In this document: piece by piece, positions 9,698 to 18,502 of the stretch
Numbering within the stretch: position 1 is the stretch's first letter
Layout of the letters: every line of letters begins with the position of its first letter
NCBI RefSeq assembly: GCF_022711995.1
Contig: NZ_JALAHI010000083.1
Span: 1-61,429 of the forward strand
DNA from: Enterococcus sp.
Lineage (GTDB): Bacteria; Bacillota; Bacilli; Lactobacillales; Enterococcaceae
DNA: 61,429 nt
Reading direction: 5' to 3'
The notes under the pieces: generated by a model
What the model was told of the DNA's origin: nothing
What the model saw: only the letters and a program-made list of their open reading frames with translations
Database searches by the model: none
Program-made: the position numbers and the translations under genes

Positions 9698-10300
9698 CTA
9701 TTGGTCGTATTGATTTAAATGATAGGTTTCGATCACTCGAATGATCTTGTCCGCATAATCGGGGTCTGTGGCATAGCCAGCCTCTTGTAATGCTTTGGCA
9801 GCTGTTTTGTAGTCGGTTGCCGACAAGACATTCACGTACAGCGCGGGATTCCAGTCTACTCCATTAACAAAGAGCATCGTATGGTCATCCATAGACTCTT
9901 CCCAGGAGTCATAAACGCGAAAATCCCCTTGAATCGTCACCCATTGTTCATTATAAAACTCTTGGGTGTCCAATGTCACTTTTTTACTATGACCAAATGC
10001 TTTGATGCCAAAAAGATTATTGTATTCACTTGCTAAAGTGCTTTTACCCCAGTCAGACTCCAAGATGGCTTGGCCTAAAATAATGCTAGGTAAAATTCCG
10101 TAGCCAGCTTGCAGCTCCTTCGCATGAGGCGCGATGCGATCAATAAACTCCTGCTGGGTCATTTCCTCACTTGTATCCTCTTGTTTGGGCAGCGGGTCAG
10201 CTAAACTCTTCATTGAAAAAATAAAAGCAAGTCCAATCAGGAGGATGCCCAAAAAGACAAAAGGCAATCGAGTATTGTTTTTTTTGCGTCGTTTACTCAT
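9698..10300 (-). CDS. Membrane-anchored glucosaminidase (GH73 / Flg_J-like)
   Basis: A 200-aa protein with a basic N-terminus, one signal-anchor helix (~12-30) and an extracellular endo-beta-N-acetylglucosaminidase domain. GH73 features are visible: the catalytic Glu in LGQAILESDWGKS (E81), NNLFGIKA (~94-101), and the C-terminal YATDPDYADKII motif. It is predicted to cut the glycan strand of peptidoglycan at the cell surface. Its start overlaps the end of the upstream carboxypeptidase gene by 8 bp, so the two wall enzymes are translationally coupled. It lacks LysM or choline-binding repeats. Confidence 0.92.
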   Translation of the reverse strand: MSKRRKKNNTRLPFVFLGILLIGLAFIFSMKSLADPLPKQEDTSEEMTQQEFIDRIAPHAKELQAGYGILPSIILGQAILESDWGKSTLASEYNNLFGIKAFGHSKKVTLDTQEFYNEQWVTIQGDFRVYDSWEESMDDHTMLFVNGVDWNPALYVNVLSATDYKTAAKALQEAGYATDPDYADKIIRVIETYHLNQYDQ

Positions 10301-11114
10301 TTTCTCTCTCCTGTTCTTTTACTTGCTCTAGAAATTCTTCCAGAGTCAGTTGATGTTTTTCGATATATGTAGCAGTTTCAACCCCAACATAGCGTAGATG
10401 CCAAGGTTCATAATCAATCTTGGTAATGGCCTGTTTTCCTTCGGGATAACGAATGATAAATCCATATTCCCGAGCGTGTTCTTGCAGCCATTTGCCGCCA
10501 TCCGTCTCACCAAATTGATGATCTAATACGGTGTCCGGATACGAATTGTACCATTGTCGATCCACTACATCCAATGCTAGGCCCGTATGGTGTTCGCTGT
10601 AACCGGGTTCTGTCATGGTCCGCTTCGTTGTTTCGATGGCCTTTTCTTTGCTTTGTCCTTGATTCATCAGCATCGTGACATTCTGATCAAAAACAGCCTT
10701 TTGCGAAGCAATCGAACGAAAAGCAGAGATCATCACTAATGGATGACCCGCTTTTTCAGCGGCGGCTTTAAGTTTTTCATAGTCCGAAACGATTCGCTTG
10801 TCCACAAGATACCCGTTTGAAAGTTTGGCCAATCCCCCCGTCTCGATTTCGGATCCTTTATTCAAAGGGCCAACTAAAACCAGTGACCAATCCTCGGCGG
10901 TTACCTTAGGAAAATCCTTGATCTTGTGGGTAATTTGTTTTGGCTTGTTACTATGACTTGATCCTTCTGTTTGACTGCTTGTGGTTTCAGTCTTGGCGAT
11001 TGTTTTACTAGTTTTTGTATTTATTGCGCTTTCTGCATGTTCCTGCTGCAAAGCGACTGCCAAAGTTATAAGCAGAAAGCCTGCAGCAGCAATGATCCCA
11101 AAATATTTATTCAA
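10293..11114 (-). CDS. D-alanyl-D-alanine carboxypeptidase, VanY/M15B family
   Basis: A zinc DD-carboxypeptidase predicted to trim the terminal D-Ala from peptidoglycan stem peptides. The 273-aa protein has an N-terminal signal anchor (~5-22), a Ser/Thr/Lys-rich linker (~30-65) and the M15B domain. This shows SAFRSIASQ (~130), the zinc motif SEHHTGLALD (S173-D182, ligands H175 and D182) and EPWH (E236, H239). No van regulatory or ligase genes are adjacent, so a housekeeping role is more likely than glycopeptide resistance. Coupled to the GH73 gene by an 8-bp overlap. Confidence 0.92.
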   Translation of the reverse strand: MNKYFGIIAAAGFLLITLAVALQQEHAESAINTKTSKTIAKTETTSSQTEGSSHSNKPKQITHKIKDFPKVTAEDWSLVLVGPLNKGSEIETGGLAKLSNGYLVDKRIVSDYEKLKAAAEKAGHPLVMISAFRSIASQKAVFDQNVTMLMNQGQSKEKAIETTKRTMTEPGYSEHHTGLALDVVDRQWYNSYPDTVLDHQFGETDGGKWLQEHAREYGFIIRYPEGKQAITKIDYEPWHLRYVGVETATYIEKHQLTLEEFLEQVKEQERENE

Positions 11115-11127
11115 AAAAACCCTACCT

Positions 11128-11631
11128 TTAATTATATGTTTCTTCTAAATTCTCTTTGACCCAGGCCAACAACTCAATTTTTTCATTCTTGATTTGTTGT
11201 TGGACAAAAGCTGGCAGACGAAAATTTAAAATGTCGTCGTAGCCCCATTCATCATACGTAATGCTGACTCTTAAATCAAGGTATTGGGTACTTTCTTCAG
11301 ATTGTGTTAATAATTCTACTTTTGCCAAATCATTAGCTAGCCATGTACGGGCAATCTGGGTCTTCATTTTCTTGAATTCAGCCACTGCGCTGGTTCTCTT
11401 TTCAGGATAGATCACTGTTTGACGAACGATTTTTTGAATCAGCATCCATTCGTAGTCAGAGAATAGCAATTTGATTTTCTGATTTTCCGCAGGAGACAGA
11501 CTGGCTGTGCCGTTTTTCCAAGCCTCCCACTGTTCTTGATTGATTCCAAGCTGTGTTTCATAAAAACGAGCTTCTGTTGAATATTGCTCAATCACTGTAC
11601 TTAAAATAATTGCAATAGACACGTTATGCAT
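11128..11631 (-). CDS. Uncharacterised 167-aa protein
   Basis: I do not recognise the family. The protein is soluble and rich in Glu, Gln and Trp. An N-terminal helical part (LGINQEQWEAWKNGTASLSPAENQKI) resembles a small helix-turn-helix-like fold, and the C-terminal half reads DLRVSITYDEWGYDDILNFRLP. It lies 13 bp upstream of the carboxypeptidase gene in the same direction, so it is likely the first gene of a four-gene unit with the two wall hydrolases and the TIM-barrel protein. A regulatory or accessory role is only a guess. Confidence 0.7.
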   Translation of the reverse strand: MHNVSIAIILSTVIEQYSTEARFYETQLGINQEQWEAWKNGTASLSPAENQKIKLLFSDYEWMLIQKIVRQTVIYPEKRTSAVAEFKKMKTQIARTWLANDLAKVELLTQSEESTQYLDLRVSITYDEWGYDDILNFRLPAFVQQQIKNEKIELLAWVKENLEETYN

Positions 11632-11756
11632 CCTACATCCCTCCTATTTCTATTTTACTGAAAGCTGGGCATAAATGGAACTTTTAACTTTGGCTTTGCA
11701 ATATTTTTAAGATTCACAGAGATTTGCTATACTAAAGACGAAGGAGATGATCGAAA

Positions 11757-12713
11757 ATGAACACCTATCGTTGGGGCATGATTGGCCTCGGAGATATCGC
11801 CACCCATTTTGCTGCTGGGTTTGCTAGCGATGCTAGCGAATTGTATGGAGTCAGCGCCCGTCGTTACCCAAAAGTTCAAGCATTTGCCAAACGTTTTTCG
11901 ATTCCTCAGGCTTATGAATCCCCCGAGGCAATGTTGGCGGATCCCAAGATCGACATCGTCTATATTGCCGTCCCTAATCATATTCACTATCACTATATCA
12001 TGGCCGCATTGCAAGCTGGAAAACACGTTCTCTGCGAAAAAGCGATCACTACAAGTAAAGATGAACTGGCTGACGCTCTGGCTTTAGCTAAAGAAAAAGA
12101 ATTGATTTTAGAAGAAGCGATGACCATCTTCAACTTGCCCCTTTATCAGCAACTAAAAGAAATCATTGCTTCTGGTAAATTAGGAAAATTGAAAATGATC
12201 CAAGCGCCCTTTGGTAGTTACAAAGAACCTGATCCTGAAAACCGCTTTTTCAATCCTGATTTAGGCGGTGGTGCCTTATTGGATATTGGCACCTACGCTG
12301 TCTCTTTTGCCCGCTTTTTCATGAGTGAGGCACCCGAGGTTATATTCAGCAGCATGAAGCCTTTCGAGACCGGCGTAGATGAACAATCCGTGACGATTTT
12401 ACGTAATCGTGCCGATGAGATGGCCAGTGTGACTTTGACTTTTCAAGCAACAATGCCCCAAACAGGAATCGTAGCTTTTGAAGAGGGCTATATTACAATT
12501 GATGACTATAATCGAGGGGACAAAGCGACAATCCACTACCGTGATGGCTCCCATGAGTTCATTGAAACTGGAGATACCAGCCAATCCTTAAATTATGAAG
12601 TCGCTAATATGATCAAAACCATCGAGGGTACCTCAACAGGTTCAATCCAGCTAACCAGTGATGTCATTGATGTCTTAGACCAGATGCAGCACTTTTGGCG
12701 GCAAGCAAACTAA
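11757..12713 (+). CDS. Gfo/Idh/MocA-family oxidoreductase
   Basis: A 318-aa NAD(P)-dependent dehydrogenase. The N-terminal Rossmann domain starts MIGLGDIATHFA, is followed by YIAVPNHIHYHYIMAALQAGKHVLCEKAI (the EK(P/A) motif with the catalytic Lys), and the C-terminal domain carries DLGGGALLDIGTYAVSFARF, typical of the family. The substrate is probably a sugar, cyclitol or derivative and cannot be specified. Monocistronic: AAGGAGATG precedes the ATG, a TATACT box lies ~35 bp upstream, and a terminator follows. Confidence 0.92.
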   Translation: MNTYRWGMIGLGDIATHFAAGFASDASELYGVSARRYPKVQAFAKRFSIPQAYESPEAMLADPKIDIVYIAVPNHIHYHYIMAALQAGKHVLCEKAITTSKDELADALALAKEKELILEEAMTIFNLPLYQQLKEIIASGKLGKLKMIQAPFGSYKEPDPENRFFNPDLGGGALLDIGTYAVSFARFFMSEAPEVIFSSMKPFETGVDEQSVTILRNRADEMASVTLTFQATMPQTGIVAFEEGYITIDDYNRGDKATIHYRDGSHEFIETGDTSQSLNYEVANMIKTIEGTSTGSIQLTSDVIDVLDQMQHFWRQAN

Positions 12714-12714
12714 A

Positions 12715-12762
12715 AAGAAACGACTGCTTAAGGCGATGCTTCCCTTGGCAGTCGTTTTTTTC
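12715..12762. terminator. Terminator after the oxidoreductase gene
   Basis: AAACGACTGC pairs with GCAGTCGTTT across a ~22-nt loop, followed by T-rich sequence. Convergent with the ArAE gene, so it may serve both directions. Confidence 0.75.
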
Positions 12763-13713
12763 TTAGCGGTACCTTTCCGCAAATTCGGCTTTGATTTCAA
12801 TAAATCGTTTAAAGGACTGCAAAAATTGAAAGAGTTGCGCCCGATTTTCAAATTCTTCCCTTGACCGAGGTAAAGGCTTTTGTCGATAATCTTGATACAA
12901 TTCTTCGATCCTTGCTAGAAGCTCCTCCCCGTCATTTGTTTCATCAAGTGTTTCTGCTGTATACAACAACAGAGCCCGAAATTTTTCCGTGTAAACTTCT
13001 TCCACCCAAATGACACGCAACAAATCAATCATTTCCGTTAGCAGACGAACCTGTGCGCGACGCATCGAAAAGTAGGCTTCGTAATAGCTGTTTTTCTGAT
13101 TCCATTGGTTTTCTTGGTGAAGACGAGCTTTTTCTTGCCCTAAACGAATCTTTGTCAGCAATTCCTGACATTGCCCTTGCAAGGTCAATCGGGAAGGCTG
13201 GTTCAAATGTTCAGACATATCTTTTAAAAGTCTTTTAAAAGTCTTTTCCGTTTCCTGTTGCAACTTTTTGAGTTCTTTTTCTCCATCCGGCATATACAGA
13301 TTAAAGACTAATGCGAATCCCACGCCCAAAATCATCAGCAAGAATTCATTGACGATCAAGCGCCAAGCAAAGGAAGCTTCCATTAAATAATGGGTTACTA
13401 GCACAGAGTTGACCACGATGCCATCGGTCAAAGAAAAACGGACAGCCATAGGGATGAACAAAAACAAAAAGAGCACAAAACCTAGTGGATGGTACCCCAC
13501 CAACGTAAAGCTGATAAACGCCAAAAAGGTAGCCAGTGCCAATGAGACCAAGCGGCCAATCCCTGTATAAAGGGATGTTTTCTTTGTGTTGCCGACGCTC
13601 AAAATCGCAATGATCCCGGCAGCCGGCGCATATAATAACCCAATCGCCTGAGCTACTGCCATCGATAATCCCGACGCAATCGCGGTCTTGACTGTTCTCA
13701 TACCAATTTTCAT
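12763..13713 (-). CDS. ArAE/FUSC-type aromatic acid exporter family membrane protein
   Basis: A 316-aa protein with about four to five N-terminal membrane helices (residues ~5-140) and a long charged, helical cytoplasmic C-terminal domain (~145-316). This is the arrangement of the Gram-positive aromatic acid exporter family (ArAE_1 plus ArAE_1_C). Its opening MRTVKTAIASGLSMAVAQ is repeated in the divergent neighbour, so the two are paralogues. The transported substrate is unknown. CTCCTTTC upstream (GAAAGGAGG on the coding strand) gives a strong ribosome site. Confidence 0.85.
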   Translation of the reverse strand: MKIGMRTVKTAIASGLSMAVAQAIGLLYAPAAGIIAILSVGNTKKTSLYTGIGRLVSLALATFLAFISFTLVGYHPLGFVLFLFLFIPMAVRFSLTDGIVVNSVLVTHYLMEASFAWRLIVNEFLLMILGVGFALVFNLYMPDGEKELKKLQQETEKTFKRLLKDMSEHLNQPSRLTLQGQCQELLTKIRLGQEKARLHQENQWNQKNSYYEAYFSMRRAQVRLLTEMIDLLRVIWVEEVYTEKFRALLLYTAETLDETNDGEELLARIEELYQDYRQKPLPRSREEFENRAQLFQFLQSFKRFIEIKAEFAERYR

Positions 13714-13809
13714 TCTGCACCTCCTTTCAAAGTATACTAAACAAAAAGGGATTTCACTAGAATTTATCGGTTAGTTTGGTTATGATTAAAGGAAAGGAGG
13801 AGAAGGATC

Positions 13810-14406
13810 ATGCAATTTGGCCGCTTTCGATTAGGCATGCGAACGATAAAAACTGCACTGGCTGTCATGCTGTGTATCTTACTGTTTCGATTTTTGAATC
13901 GGGGACAGCCCTTGATCGCCGCCCTTTCCGCCGTTTTCTCATTACGACAAGATTTGACAACTACTCTTTCTTTTGGAAAGTCCCGTGTCTTAGGAAATTC
14001 GATTGGCGGTGCTACCGCCATCCTCTATTTCTTCCTAAAGCAGTATTTCCATAACGATTTTTTAATTGAATTACTGGTGTTGCCCGCTTTAGTCGCTTTT
14101 ATTATCGTCCTTTCAGACGGCATCAATAACAATTCCGGTATTATTTCCGGTATTGCTACGATGCTGTTGATCACCCTCAGTGTTCCTCAAGGGGAATCGT
14201 TTATTTTTGCATTAGATCGTGTGTTGGACACGTTCATTGGAACATTGATCGCCATCTTCATCAACTTTGTTTTAAGACCTCCTGAAAAAGAAAAACAAGA
14301 AGAAATCAAAGAAGATCTCGTTGTGCTGCAGGAAAAAGAATCCGAATTAAAACATCTGCTGGAAGATGTACAAGAAGAAATCTCGAAACAGCAAGCCCCA
14401 AAATAG
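13810..14406 (+). CDS. Short ArAE/FUSC-type membrane protein, divergent paralogue
   Basis: A 198-aa protein opening GMRTIKTALAVMLCIL, matching the start of the divergent neighbour. It has about five to six membrane helices in residues 10-160, then a short charged coiled-coil tail (EKEKQEEIKEDLVVLQEKESELKHL, split here for length) instead of the large cytoplasmic domain. It may pair with or replace the neighbour's membrane part. AGGAGAAGGATC lies just before the ATG. The two genes share a 96-bp intergenic region. Confidence 0.82.
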   Translation: MQFGRFRLGMRTIKTALAVMLCILLFRFLNRGQPLIAALSAVFSLRQDLTTTLSFGKSRVLGNSIGGATAILYFFLKQYFHNDFLIELLVLPALVAFIIVLSDGINNNSGIISGIATMLLITLSVPQGESFIFALDRVLDTFIGTLIAIFINFVLRPPEKEKQEEIKEDLVVLQEKESELKHLLEDVQEEISKQQAPK

Positions 14407-14543
14407 TCGTACTTCACAATGGCTTCTGATAGTCTTCACTAGTTGAAATGCGTGGGACTTCCCATGGTAATTGTTACTTTAAAAAAGAGTTCGTTTAAGC
14501 GGATGCCACGTCTTTGACCAAGGCAAGACTTTTAAACGTTTTT

Positions 14544-14584
14544 GCAAAAAAACACAGACCGCCGAAAGGTGATCTGTGTTTTTT
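14544..14584. terminator. Bidirectional terminator between the ArAE gene and nagA
   Basis: AACACAGA (14551-14558) pairs with TCTGTGTT (14573-14580), flanked by A-runs on the left and T-runs on the right. Confidence 0.8.
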
Positions 14585-14586
14585 CG

Positions 14587-15732
14587 TTAAGCTTCGTATC
14601 GGCAAACACCATCTAAATAGGTCGCCTGTAAATTCATTTCAGGGTCTAAAACGATGAAATCAGCTGCCCGACCTTTTTTGATCATGCCGCATTTGTCATC
14701 GATTTTACAGCTGATTGCTGGCACAAGACTCGCCATCATGATGGCTTCTTGTGGGGTTGCGATCTCCCATTCAACGACATTTTTGATTGCTTCTTTTAAT
14801 TTTAAAATACTTCCAGCTAAATTGCCTTCTTTTAGACGGGCTGTGCCATCTTTTACAACGACAGGAAACTCGCCAAGAATATAATCACCATCCGGCATAC
14901 CGCCAGCCATCATACAGTCAGTGATCAAAGCAACATGGTCATGGCCGGCTTTGTCCATTAGGATTTCCGCTGCTTGCGGATGCACATGATGACCATCGCA
15001 AATCAATTCGGAAAAGACTTCTTTTAAGGAAAGTAAAGCCCCGACCATCCCCGGTTCACGGTGATTCAATCCTCTCATGCCGTTATAGGCATGAACAAAC
15101 ACACTCGCCCCTGCTTCAACAGCAGCTTCAGCTTCCTGTAAAGTCCCATTGCTATGACCTAGTGCAACCACGACACCTTCTTCTGTTACTTGGGAAACAA
15201 AATCAGCAACCCCTTGTCGCTCTGGTGCTAAGGCAATTTTCTTGATGATGCCCCCAGAAGCTTCTTGCCATTCATGGAAGGTATCAATGTCTGGATCACC
15301 AAAGTAGATAGGGTTTTGGGCTCCTTTGTGTTCTTCCGTAAAGAAAGGTCCTTCAAAATAGATTCCTTGGATTTTCGCACCAGTTACAGAATCTTTGACT
15401 TGTCCGACGGTTTCGGCTACATCTCTTAGACGTTCTTTGCTGGAAGTTAATGTCGTGGGCAAGAAAGAAGTTACACCACAAGACAATAATCCTTCTGACA
15501 TCGCTTTGATTCCTTCTGCATCATTGTCCATGACATCGTGGTTCATGAAACCATGGATATGGGTATCAACCAGTCCTGGTGCTATCCATTGGCCAGAGTA
15601 ATCCTTTATTTCCGCATTTTCAGGCACTTCATTGACAATGTCGCCAAATTTGCCATCAATGATTTCTAAGTAACCTGCCCCATGCACAGCTGACTTCAAA
15701 AAGAATTTGTCCGCATAAATGTATGTTTTCAT
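14587..15732 (-). CDS. nagA: N-acetylglucosamine-6-phosphate deacetylase
   Basis: Removes the acetyl group from GlcNAc-6-P, feeding amino-sugar catabolism and wall recycling. The 381-aa amidohydrolase shows the metal motif VDTHIHG (~56-62), GIYFEGPFF (~124-132), VALGHSNGT, FVHAYNGM, ICDGHHVHP and the catalytic-Asp loop ALITDCMMAGG. AAGGAGCGATCAAG precedes the ATG. Single gene with its own terminator. No cre site was seen in the short upstream region. Confidence 0.96.
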   Translation of the reverse strand: MKTYIYADKFFLKSAVHGAGYLEIIDGKFGDIVNEVPENAEIKDYSGQWIAPGLVDTHIHGFMNHDVMDNDAEGIKAMSEGLLSCGVTSFLPTTLTSSKERLRDVAETVGQVKDSVTGAKIQGIYFEGPFFTEEHKGAQNPIYFGDPDIDTFHEWQEASGGIIKKIALAPERQGVADFVSQVTEEGVVVALGHSNGTLQEAEAAVEAGASVFVHAYNGMRGLNHREPGMVGALLSLKEVFSELICDGHHVHPQAAEILMDKAGHDHVALITDCMMAGGMPDGDYILGEFPVVVKDGTARLKEGNLAGSILKLKEAIKNVVEWEIATPQEAIMMASLVPAISCKIDDKCGMIKKGRAADFIVLDPEMNLQATYLDGVCRYEA

Positions 15733-15788
15733 CTTGATCGCTCCTTATTTCTTTTCTTCCTTAAAATTACTCTTATTTGGGTAAGAAG

Positions 15789-16646
15789 TCAAGAAAGGTC
15801 TACACCATTTCTAGAAGATTTCCGAATATTGACCACTGCTTGGTAGAGTGCGAAACTTTCATCGGCTGCTTGCTGGTTGTCCAATGACTCGAAAACATGC
15901 CCTTTCAACTCAAATAATTCTTCTAAAAAATAGAAACTGTTTTTTTCCCTTGCAAGATCAATGCCCTCTTCGATAATTTGCAATGCGGCAGTAAATTCCT
16001 TCTGTTTTGCCAAAAAAATAGCATAATTATAGAACACCTTCGCGAGGGTCGTGATCATTCGTTCTGCTGGCAAAATATGCAGCCCATGGTAACTTTTTTC
16101 CAAATAAAACCGCGCTTCTTCCAGTTGCTGCATATCGCTATAGACGCGACCCATACAGCTTAGCAGGCGAATCTCCATGACAGAAATATTGGTTTTATCT
16201 TGCTGATACGAATAGGACAATCCTTTTTTAAGGTCTTCCAAAGCAGTTTCATAATCTTGAAATAAAAAGTATTCGCAACTGCCAAGATAATAGTAATACA
16301 TTTGCATATCTGCATCTAGATAGAGATAGTCCATAATTGATTTATCTTGCAGCTTGGTCAATAACTCTTGGTATTCTTTATGAACAAAATGGTTTTCCAT
16401 TTGTGCGAATACTTGGTTGGTACGATTGATCTCCTCTGAATGGAGCATCATTACTTGATCCAATGTAACACCTAGCCGCTGGCAGATTTGGTGCATGACT
16501 AATACATTTGGCAACTCTTCATTGTTTTCGATCCGACTCAGTACACTTTGCGAACAAATATCTTCTGCCAGCATCTTTTGTGTCATCTTACGCTTTTTAC
16601 GAAACGTACGAATGATTTGTCCAAAGGATTCTTGTGAATTTGCCAT
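15789..16646 (-). CDS. Rgg/MutR-family helix-turn-helix regulator
   Basis: A 285-aa cytosolic regulator: N-terminal XRE-type HTH (residues ~8-65, RKKRKMTQKMLAEDICSQSVLSRIENN) and an all-helical TPR-like C-terminal domain (~75-285). This is the Rgg/PlcR architecture, whose members usually bind a short peptide pheromone. The start at 16646 is set by GGAGGG 6 bp before the ATG; the reading frame continues 60 codons upstream without support. A perfect 22-bp palindrome lies 27 bp upstream of the start. No obvious pheromone gene is adjacent; target unknown. Confidence 0.85.
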   Translation of the reverse strand: MANSQESFGQIIRTFRKKRKMTQKMLAEDICSQSVLSRIENNEELPNVLVMHQICQRLGVTLDQVMMLHSEEINRTNQVFAQMENHFVHKEYQELLTKLQDKSIMDYLYLDADMQMYYYYLGSCEYFLFQDYETALEDLKKGLSYSYQQDKTNISVMEIRLLSCMGRVYSDMQQLEEARFYLEKSYHGLHILPAERMITTLAKVFYNYAIFLAKQKEFTAALQIIEEGIDLAREKNSFYFLEELFELKGHVFESLDNQQAADESFALYQAVVNIRKSSRNGVDLS

Positions 16647-16672
16647 GAGTTCCCTCCAACTTTCCCGACTTA

Positions 16673-16694
16673 AAAAATGCGAATTCGCATTTTT
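16673..16694. promoter_or_regulatory. 22-bp perfect palindrome upstream of the Rgg-like gene
   Basis: The core AATGCGAATTCGCATT extends on both sides with A and T to a perfect 22-bp dyad centred between 16683 and 16684. It sits between the divergent Rgg-like gene and the DUF2187 gene. It is a likely operator, perhaps autoregulatory, or a leader hairpin. No U-rich tail follows on the minus strand, so it is not an obvious terminator. Confidence 0.55.
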
Positions 16695-16785
16695 AATTTT
16701 CTTTATTTTAGCACATAATAGCAAAAAGGAAAGCAATTCCAACAATATGTTGGTATTTTTTAACATTTTAAAACGAGGTGATTCT

Positions 16786-16965
16786 ATGACGATCAACAGC
16801 ACCGTCACCTTCACTTGGGAAGGCAAAGTTTATGCCGGCAAGATCGAACGGGAATATGAAAATTCCGTTCTTGTGCAAGTGACAGACCCCAGCGAAGAAA
16901 TGCTGGAAAAATTCAATGATCGAATGATCATCAGTAAAAAACAATGTCAGCAGACTGCTGAGTAA
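16786..16965 (+). CDS. Small DUF2187 (YkvS-like) protein
   Basis: A 59-aa protein of the DUF2187 type, predicted as a small beta-barrel (KOW/SH3-like). It reads VTFTWEGKVYAGKIEREYENSVLV, then a conserved Asn-Asp-Arg-Met-Ile-Ile-Ser-Lys-Lys segment near the C-terminus. Function in the family is unknown. The start is set by GAGGTG at 16775-16780, 5 bp before the ATG; the longer in-frame reading upstream overlaps the divergent regulator. A terminator follows. Confidence 0.8.
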   Translation: MTINSTVTFTWEGKVYAGKIEREYENSVLVQVTDPSEEMLEKFNDRMIISKKQCQQTAE

Positions 16966-17010
16966 AGCATATGCCACAAAGTACATTGACTCAGAGAGAC
17001 TCGATCAATC

Positions 17011-17084
17011 AAAAAAACATCGGTTCCTGCTCCTCCAAAAACCTATTTGCAAGGTTTCGGGAAAAGAGCGAACCGGTGTTTTTT
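17011..17084. terminator. Terminator between the DUF2187 and aminotransferase genes
   Basis: ACATCGGTTC (17018-17027) pairs with GAACCGGTGT around a ~40-nt loop with internal GAAACC-type pairing. Seven A precede and six T follow, so it can work in both directions. Confidence 0.75.
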
Positions 17085-17123
17085 GCGCTGCATCGTCTCA
17101 CTTGTTTTTGTTATGACTTATTT

Positions 17124-18341
17124 CTACTTTTGTTGATAGGTCGCTAAAAATTCTCGCATCTTCTCTGTTGTTGCTTTCAAGTCGTCCATATTCGGCAAGT
17201 AAACGATCCGGAAATGATCTGGTTCTTGCCAATTAAATCCGCCTCCGTGCACTAATAACACGTGGTGCTTATGCAAGAAATCCAAGACAAATTGTTCATC
17301 ATTGGTAATATTGAAACGCTTGGCATCAATTTTAGGAAAAATATAAAATGCCGCTTTAGGTTTCACAGCTGACAATCCTGGAATATCATTCAACGCTTGA
17401 TAGATATATTCTCGTTGCTCATAGATCCTTCCTCCCGGAAGCAAGAGTTCATCAGAACTTTGATACCCCCCTAATGCCGTTTGAATAATTTGCTGAGAAA
17501 GAACGTTGGAACAAAGGCGCATCGAGGAAAGCATATTTAAGCCCTCAATATAATCTTTAACGTTTCTCTTATCCCCGCTGAGAACCATCCAGCCAACACG
17601 GAATCCGGCTACACGATGTGATTTAGACAATCCACCTAGGGTCACAACGAAACGGTCCGGAGCTAATGTAGCGATTGGCACATGAACATAGTCATCCATT
17701 ACTAAGCGATCATAGATTTCATCAGAAAAGATGATCAAATCATGCTCGCGAGCCACATCAACGATTTGTTGCAATACTTCTTTGGGATAAACAGCCCCTG
17801 TAGGATTATTGGGATTGATAATCACGATGGCTTTCGTTTTACTAGTGATTTTTGAACGAATATCTTCAATGTCTGGATTCCAGTCGGATTGCTCATCGCA
17901 AATGTAATGGACTGGCTTTCCACCGGCTAAGGAGATGGATGCGGTCCATAGAGGGTAATCCGGCATTGGTACTAACACTTCGTCGCCGTTATTGCACAAT
18001 CCTTGCATACACATCGTAATCAATTCCGACACGCCATTTCCTGTATAAATATCATTGATGGTCACGTTCGGAAATTTTTGTAGTTGATAATATTGCTCAA
18101 TGGCTTTGCGGGCGGAAAAGATCCCTTTAGAATCAGAGTAACCCTCAGACTCCCGCACATTCATGATCAAGTCCCGGACAATCTCATTTGGGGCTTCAAA
18201 ACCAAATGGAGCCGGATTCCCGGTATTAAGCTTCAAGATGCTAATGCCTTCTTCTTGCATCCGTTCTGCTTCTTCTAGAACTGGTCCTCGGACATCATAA
18301 CTTACGCCTTCTAGCTTTGATGACTTTTCAAATTTTCTCAT
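17124..18341 (-). CDS. Class I/II aminotransferase (AlaA-type alanine transaminase)
   Basis: A 405-aa fold-type I PLP enzyme. It contains NPNNPTGAVYPKE, ISDEIYDRL-like FSDEIYDRLVMDD, and the PLP-lysine motif GGLSKSHRVAGFRVGW, with a C-terminal HFRIVYLP substrate-binding Arg. The N-terminal SYDVRGPVLEEA segment is typical of AlaA, the enzyme making alanine from pyruvate and glutamate. Substrate assignment is by family resemblance. Single gene; TATAAT lies ~80 bp upstream on the coding strand without a clear -35. Confidence 0.9.
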   Translation of the reverse strand: MRKFEKSSKLEGVSYDVRGPVLEEAERMQEEGISILKLNTGNPAPFGFEAPNEIVRDLIMNVRESEGYSDSKGIFSARKAIEQYYQLQKFPNVTINDIYTGNGVSELITMCMQGLCNNGDEVLVPMPDYPLWTASISLAGGKPVHYICDEQSDWNPDIEDIRSKITSKTKAIVIINPNNPTGAVYPKEVLQQIVDVAREHDLIIFSDEIYDRLVMDDYVHVPIATLAPDRFVVTLGGLSKSHRVAGFRVGWMVLSGDKRNVKDYIEGLNMLSSMRLCSNVLSQQIIQTALGGYQSSDELLLPGGRIYEQREYIYQALNDIPGLSAVKPKAAFYIFPKIDAKRFNITNDEQFVLDFLHKHHVLLVHGGGFNWQEPDHFRIVYLPNMDDLKATTEKMREFLATYQQK

Positions 18342-18502
18342 TCGAATTCTCCTTTGACAGTAGAATCAATGCAAATTACCTTGGTTCTAATGATATTCTT
18401 TTTTTAAAAGATTGCATTTATTATAGCAAAAAGTTAGAAAAAAAACTGGTCAAATTGACAGAACTTTACGACTTTTAAAAAAAGTCTCCACTAAAAGAAA
18501 AA

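Noticed and set aside
10293-11114. VanY-like gene as part of a vancomycin-resistance cluster
   Set aside because: No van ligase, dehydrogenase, VanX/VanXY or VanRS genes are near; M15B carboxypeptidases are common housekeeping enzymes.
15789-16826. Longer form of the Rgg-like protein starting at 16826
   Set aside because: The extra 60 residues cross the 22-bp palindrome and lack a ribosome site; GGAGGG sits exactly before ATG 16646.
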